64,000 bases of DNA from Caenispirillum bisanense (GTDB taxonomy: Bacteria > Pseudomonadota > Alphaproteobacteria > Rhodospirillales > Rhodospirillaceae). Positions 60,540 to 64,000 of the stretch are shown one piece after another. The notes beneath the pieces are model-generated. The model did no database searches. It saw only the letters and a list, made by a program, of their open reading frames with translations, and was not told the origin of the DNA. A program made the translations under genes and the position numbers. Location: the NCBI RefSeq assembly GCF_900230255.1, contig NZ_OCNJ01000003.1, positions 356,822 through 420,821 of the forward strand. The letters are read 5' to 3'. Every line of letters starts with the position of its first letter. The stretch's first letter is position 1.

Positions 60540-61684
60540 CAGCAGACCCGTTTGCCGGTGACCCAGACCTCGCGGACCACCGGAGTATGCTCGGTGTGGG
60601 TGACGCGCACCAGATCGGCGCGCAGGCCTTCGGCGATGCGGCCGCGGTCGGGCAGACCGACCATCTGCGCCACGTTGTCGGAGACCTTGGCGACCGCGTC
60701 ATGGAGCGGCATGCCCAGCTTCTCCGTGAGAAGGAACGCCGCGAACAGCAGTGAGGATGGCACGTAGTCGCTCGACAGGCCGTCGAGCTGCCCTTCCGCC
60801 GCGCAGTCGACGGCGGAGATGTTGCCCGAGTGCGAGCCGCCGCGCACCACGTTGGGCGCGCCCATGACCGTCTTCATGCCGGCCTCGCGGGCTTTGACGG
60901 CGGCGGTCATGGTGATGGGGAACTCGGCGATGACGACGCCGTCGGCGATGGCCTCGGCGACGTGGTCTTCCGTCGCGTCGTCGTGGCTGGCGAGCGGGAT
61001 GCCGTGGGTGCGGGCCAGTTCCACCACCTGCCGGCGGTGCTTCGTGGAGTACTTCTCCTGCTCCGCCCGCAGGCGGTCGAGCTTGGCCTGCAGTTCGGCC
61101 TCGGACCAGTTCTCGCCCTTGTTGTACTGGACGAACTTGGACACGTCGGTCCACTGGCGCTGGCCCGGCGTGTGGTCCATGACCGAGACGAGGCGCACCA
61201 GCGGTTCGTGGGCGTAGGGCTCGAACATCTCGATGACGCAGGGGTCGGAGACTTCGCAGCGCATGTGGAAGTAGTGGTCGGCCTTGGTCAGACCCTCGGC
61301 GCGGCCGTGCTTCACGGCGGCGAAGGACTGGGCGAGGATGTTGCGGCGCGGGCCCTTTTCGGCGTATTCGCCGACCGAGATCGCGTCGAACACGGTGGTG
61401 ATGCCGGCACCCGCCACCTGCAGGTCGTGGCCCAGCATGGCCGCCATGGGCGACGGCCACAGCACGCCGGGGCGCGGCACGAAGTGCTTTTCCATGTTGT
61501 CGGTGTGCATTTCGATCAGGCCGGGCAGCAGGTGGTCGCCGCTCAGGTCGAGCGCGCCGGGCGCCGCCGAGACGCCCTCGGCGACTTCAGCGATGAGGCC
61601 GTCGCGCACCACCACGGTGCCCTGCTCGATCACCCGGTCGCGGCAGACGACGCGGGCGTTGGTGAGGATCATCTCCTGGCTCAT
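60539..61684 (-). CDS. phnM: RPnTP hydrolase PhnM
   Basis: PhnM releases pyrophosphate from ribose-1-phosphonate-5-triphosphate during phosphonate breakdown. The 381 residues belong to the amidohydrolase fold: LLPGLIEMHTDNMEKHFVPR (metal-binding HxD), LASHDDATEDHVAEA, and the PNVVRGGSHSGN block. The first metal His and the SHDDATEDHVAEA region match E. coli PhnM. ATG at 61684 is chosen because it matches family length; ATG at 61720 has a better ribosome-binding site (GAAGGA) and would add 12 residues overlapping phnL. It follows phnL by 25 bp. Confidence 0.93.
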   Translation of the reverse strand: MSQEMILTNARVVCRDRVIEQGTVVVRDGLIAEVAEGVSAAPGALDLSGDHLLPGLIEMHTDNMEKHFVPRPGVLWPSPMAAMLGHDLQVAGAGITTVFDAISVGEYAEKGPRRNILAQSFAAVKHGRAEGLTKADHYFHMRCEVSDPCVIEMFEPYAHEPLVRLVSVMDHTPGQRQWTDVSKFVQYNKGENWSEAELQAKLDRLRAEQEKYSTKHRRQVVELARTHGIPLASHDDATEDHVAEAIADGVVIAEFPITMTAAVKAREAGMKTVMGAPNVVRGGSHSGNISAVDCAAEGQLDGLSSDYVPSSLLFAAFLLTEKLGMPLHDAVAKVSDNVAQMVGLPDRGRIAEGLRADLVRVTHTEHTPVVREVWVTGKRVC

Positions 61685-61709
61685 GGTCTTGCTGCTTCCG
61701 CTCTGCTGG

Positions 61710-62411
61710 TCACGCGGCATGACGGTATCCTTCGATTTCGAACAGACGGTCGCACACGCGGGTGCGCACATCGGCGTCGTGGAAGATGCCGACCACGGCG
61801 CAGCCGCGCGCCTTGGCCTCCTGGATCAGCGCCACCACCGTATCGCGGTTGGCGGCATCGAGCGACGCCGTCGGCTCGTCCAGCAGCAGGGCCGGATAGT
61901 CGACGACGAAGCCGCGGGCGATGTTGACGCGCTGTTGCTCGCCGCCCGAGAAGGTGGCGGGCGCGAGATGCCACAGGCGTTCCGGAATGCGCAGGCGGGC
62001 GAGCAGGCCGCCGGCCTTCTCCCGCGCCTCCGCCTCCGACGTGCCCAGCAGCTTCAGCGGCTCCGCCACCACATCCAGCGCCGGGACGCGCGGGATGACG
62101 CGCAGAAACTGGCTGACGTAGCCGAGGGTATGCTTGCGCACCGCCAGCACGTCGCGCGGTTCGGCCGTCGCCATGTCGACGAGGCGGTCGCCGTGGCGCA
62201 CCAGCACCGACCCGGTGTCGGGCTTGTAGTTGGCATAGAGCGAGCGCAGCAGGGTCGACTTGCCGGTGCCCGACGGCCCGTGCAGGCCGACGCACTCGCC
62301 GGCCCCGACCGCCAGCGACAGGCCGTTGAACACGGGGATGCGCACGCCGCCCTGGGTGTGCAGGACGAAGTCCTTGCAGAGGTCGCGCACTTCGATGATG
62401 GGGGAAGACAT
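61710..62411 (-). CDS. phnL: C-P lyase ABC-type subunit PhnL
   Basis: PhnL is an ABC-type ATPase of the C-P lyase system that contributes to the core complex. The 233 residues show [20 protein letters not shown] (Walker A), [20 protein letters not shown] (Q-loop), [20 protein letters not shown] (signature), [20 protein letters not shown] (Walker B) and [15 protein letters not shown] (H-loop). It starts ten bases after the phnK stop. The signature and Walker regions are full, unlike some PhnL relatives, so ATP binding is expected. Confidence 0.94.
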   Translation of the reverse strand: MSSPIIEVRDLCKDFVLHTQGGVRIPVFNGLSLAVGAGECVGLHGPSGTGKSTLLRSLYANYKPDTGSVLVRHGDRLVDMATAEPRDVLAVRKHTLGYVSQFLRVIPRVPALDVVAEPLKLLGTSEAEAREKAGGLLARLRIPERLWHLAPATFSGGEQQRVNIARGFVVDYPALLLDEPTASLDAANRDTVVALIQEAKARGCAVVGIFHDADVRTRVCDRLFEIEGYRHAA

Positions 62412-62421
62412 GGAAGGCTCC

Positions 62422-63228
62422 TCAGACCTGCAGCACGGATGAGACGAGCAGCTGGGTATAGGGGTGGTGGGGGTCGTCCAGCACCTGGTCGGTCAGGCCG
62501 TGCTCGACGACGCGGCCGTCCTTCATGACCATCAGCCGGTGGGCCAGCAGGCGGGCGACGGCGAGGTCGTGGGTGACCAGGATCACCGACAGCCCCATCT
62601 CGCCCACCAGCGTGCGCAGCAGATCGAGCAGGCGCGCCTGCACCGAGACGTCGAGGCCGCCCGTCGGCTCGTCCATGAACATGAGGCGCGGGCCGGTGAC
62701 CAGGTTGCGGGCGATCTGCAGGCGCTGCTGCATGCCGCCGGAGAAGGTGCGCGGCAGGTCGTCGACGCGCTCCTCCTTGATCTCGACGCGGCCCATCCAG
62801 TCGATGGCCTGGTCGCGGATGCCGCCGTAGTGGCGGGCGCCCAGCGCCATCAGCCGCTCGCCGATGTTGGCGCCGGCGGAGACGGCCATGCGCAACCCGT
62901 CGCGCGGGTTCTGGTGGACGATGCCCCATTCGGTGCGCACCAGCATGCGGCGGCGCGGCTCCGACAGGCCGTAGACGTCCACCACCTCGCCGTCGCGGGT
63001 CTGGTACTCGATCCGCCCGGCGGTGGGGTCCAGGCGGGCCGACAGGGTGTTGAGCAGGGTCGTCTTGCCCGAGCCGGACTCGCCGACGATGCCCAGCACC
63101 TCGCCGGGCCACAGGTCGAAGGAGACGTCGGTGCAGCCGATGCGGTCGCCGTAGTGGCGGGCGAGACCGGCGACGCGCAGCAGGGGGCGCTCGTCGCCGG
63201 GGGTGGCGGTGTTCTGGTCGAAGGGCAT
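62422..63228 (-). CDS. phnK: C-P lyase ABC-type subunit PhnK
   Basis: PhnK is the other ABC ATPase of the C-P lyase, which binds PhnJ. The 268 residues contain [20 protein letters not shown] (Walker A), the Q-loop [13 protein letters not shown], the signature [40 protein letters not shown] (Walker B) and [14 protein letters not shown] (H-loop). ATG at 63228 shares a base with the phnJ stop (TAATG), so the genes are translationally coupled. It resembles peptide/nickel transport ATPases at the C-terminus ([11 protein letters not shown]), but the phn context decides. Confidence 0.95.
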   Translation of the reverse strand: MPFDQNTATPGDERPLLRVAGLARHYGDRIGCTDVSFDLWPGEVLGIVGESGSGKTTLLNTLSARLDPTAGRIEYQTRDGEVVDVYGLSEPRRRMLVRTEWGIVHQNPRDGLRMAVSAGANIGERLMALGARHYGGIRDQAIDWMGRVEIKEERVDDLPRTFSGGMQQRLQIARNLVTGPRLMFMDEPTGGLDVSVQARLLDLLRTLVGEMGLSVILVTHDLAVARLLAHRLMVMKDGRVVEHGLTDQVLDDPHHPYTQLLVSSVLQV

Positions 63229-64000
63229 TATTCCGCGGCCTCCTGCGCCTGGGCAGCCTGACGGTCGCCGCAGAAGTCGGTGTCGGAGCAGACGTACATG
63301 CGGCCACCCTGGTCGTCGATCACCACCTCGTCCAGGTAGCTTTCGGTGGACCCGCACAAGGCGCAGGCGTGGTCCCAGGTCTGCACCTCGAAGGGATGGT
63401 CCTCGAAGTCGAGGCTGTCGACGCGGGTGTAGGGCGGCACGGCGTAGATGCGCTTCTCGCGCCCGGCGCCGAACAGCTGGAGCGCCGGCATGCGGTCCAT
63501 CTTGGGGTTGTCGAACTTGGGGATGGGCGAGGGCGCCATGACGTAGCGGCCGTTCACCTTCACCGGGTAGTCGTAGGACGTGGCGATGCGGCCGAGGTGG
63601 GCGATGTCCTCGTAGAGCTTCACGTGCATGACGCCGTAGTCTTCCAGGGCGTGCATCTTGCGCGTCTCGGTCTCGCGCGCCTCCATCCAGCGCAGCGGCT
63701 CGGGGATGGGCACCTGATAGACCAGGATTTGGTCCTCGGTCAGGGGCTTTTCCGGGATGCGGTGGCGGGTCTGGATGACGGTCGCCTCCGTCGTCTTCTC
63801 GGTGGTGGCCACGTCGGCGACGGTGGCGAAGAAGCGGCGGATGGAGACGGCGTTGGTGGTGTCGTCGGCGCCCTGGTCGATGACCTTCAGCGTGTCGTCC
63901 GGCCCGATGATCGAGGCGGTCACCTGGATGCCGCCGGTGCCCCAGCCATAGGGCAGGGGCATCTCGCGCCCGGCGAAGGGCACCTGATAGCCGGGGATCG
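63228..64000 (-). CDS. phnJ: Carbon-phosphorus lyase PhnJ (5' end outside window)
   Basis: PhnJ is the radical SAM enzyme that cleaves the C-P bond of ribose-1-phosphonate-5-phosphate to methane and cyclic phosphate. The visible C-terminal ~257 residues include the four Cys of the cluster, CALCGS and CSDTDFC, as in E. coli (Cys241, 244, 266, 272). They also include REMPLPYGWGTGGIQVTASI, DDTTNAVSIRRFF and PIPKFDNPKMDRMPALQLFG. Codons at the window edge read IPG, which includes the glycine matching E. coli Gly32 that forms the glycyl radical. The frame runs off the right edge at 64000, so about 30 residues are missing. phnG, phnH and phnI presumably precede it. Confidence 0.95.
   Translation of the reverse strand, partial: IPGYQVPFAGREMPLPYGWGTGGIQVTASIIGPDDTLKVIDQGADDTTNAVSIRRFFATVADVATTEKTTEATVIQTRHRIPEKPLTEDQILVYQVPIPEPLRWMEARETETRKMHALEDYGVMHVKLYEDIAHLGRIATSYDYPVKVNGRYVMAPSPIPKFDNPKMDRMPALQLFGAGREKRIYAVPPYTRVDSLDFEDHPFEVQTWDHACALCGSTESYLDEVVIDDQGGRMYVCSDTDFCGDRQAAQAQEAAE

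Noticed and set aside
63228-64000. A Pho box for the phn operon
   Set aside because: The promoter must lie beyond the right edge of the window, so it cannot be judged here.

Overview
The window is high-GC DNA from an alphaproteobacterium, most likely a Rhodospirillales-type lineage. This rests on gene content, not on a search: hpnCDE hopanoid precursor genes, a DUF4170 protein, SdhE next to Mfd, a ctaC-ctaD-ctaG-ctaE oxidase locus with an aa3-type CuA site, a livHMGF locus followed by a small membrane protein, and a PhnJKLM C-P lyase operon. Nearly all of it looks like stable chromosome. I saw no integrase, transposase, phage gene or CRISPR array.

Layout. 1-230: a duplicated palindromic intergenic element. 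245-4724: a DUF815 ATPase (minus), then yajC-secD-secF and an Mth938-like protein (plus). 4835-9926: an iron-type superoxide dismutase, then hpnC-hpnD-hpnE (minus) divergent from a third squalene/phytoene-synthase-family gene of NDUFAF6 type, and a small membrane protein. 9990-16739: trmFO, a membrane-anchored rhodanese, a tandem DUF4170 protein, a Phd/VapC toxin-antitoxin pair, a DUF29 protein and uvrA. 17074-22664: a complete branched-chain amino-acid ABC transporter (livH, livM, livG, livF, DUF6867-like protein, livK). 22805-30811: ssb, a lone TRAP solute receptor overlapping a PAS histidine kinase, gyrA, coaD and a periplasmic cyclophilin. 30929-31004: tRNA-Lys(UUU).

31234-32929 holds three uncharacterised genes. 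The first encodes a coiled-coil-like N-terminus followed by what reads as a eukaryotic-type RGS (regulator of G-protein signalling) fold; I regard this as the most unusual gene of the window. 33304-37351 is cytochrome c oxidase ctaC-ctaD-ctaG-ctaE. 37352-37958 is a gene-free stretch with two perfect DnaA boxes exactly 300 bp apart. 37959-40720 holds small genes: a helical protein, a short ORF, a [2Fe-2S] thioredoxin-like ferredoxin, a bacteriohemerythrin, a stand-alone cyclic-nucleotide-binding domain and a DUF502 membrane protein. 40724-40850 is an unusual CCAAGR-rich inverted repeat. 40869-46823 is recG (minus) divergent from sdhE-mfd (plus).

46865-50960 is a polyamine-type ABC transporter (minus). 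51195-56062 is a copper module: copA-cueR under a CueR-type operator, a divergent polysaccharide deacetylase, and copZ under a second CueR-type operator. 56130-59661 has a protein with probable degenerate GGDEF and EAL halves, then a Cache-domain chemoreceptor (both minus). 59823-64000 is the 3' half of a C-P lyase operon: phnJ (cut by the window edge), phnK, phnL, phnM and a 2H-phosphoesterase-like DUF1045 gene, each overlapping or nearly touching the next.

Start codons were chosen from ribosome-binding sites, overlaps and family N-termini; several are GTG or TTG. Functions are by recognition of sequence motifs, without database searches.
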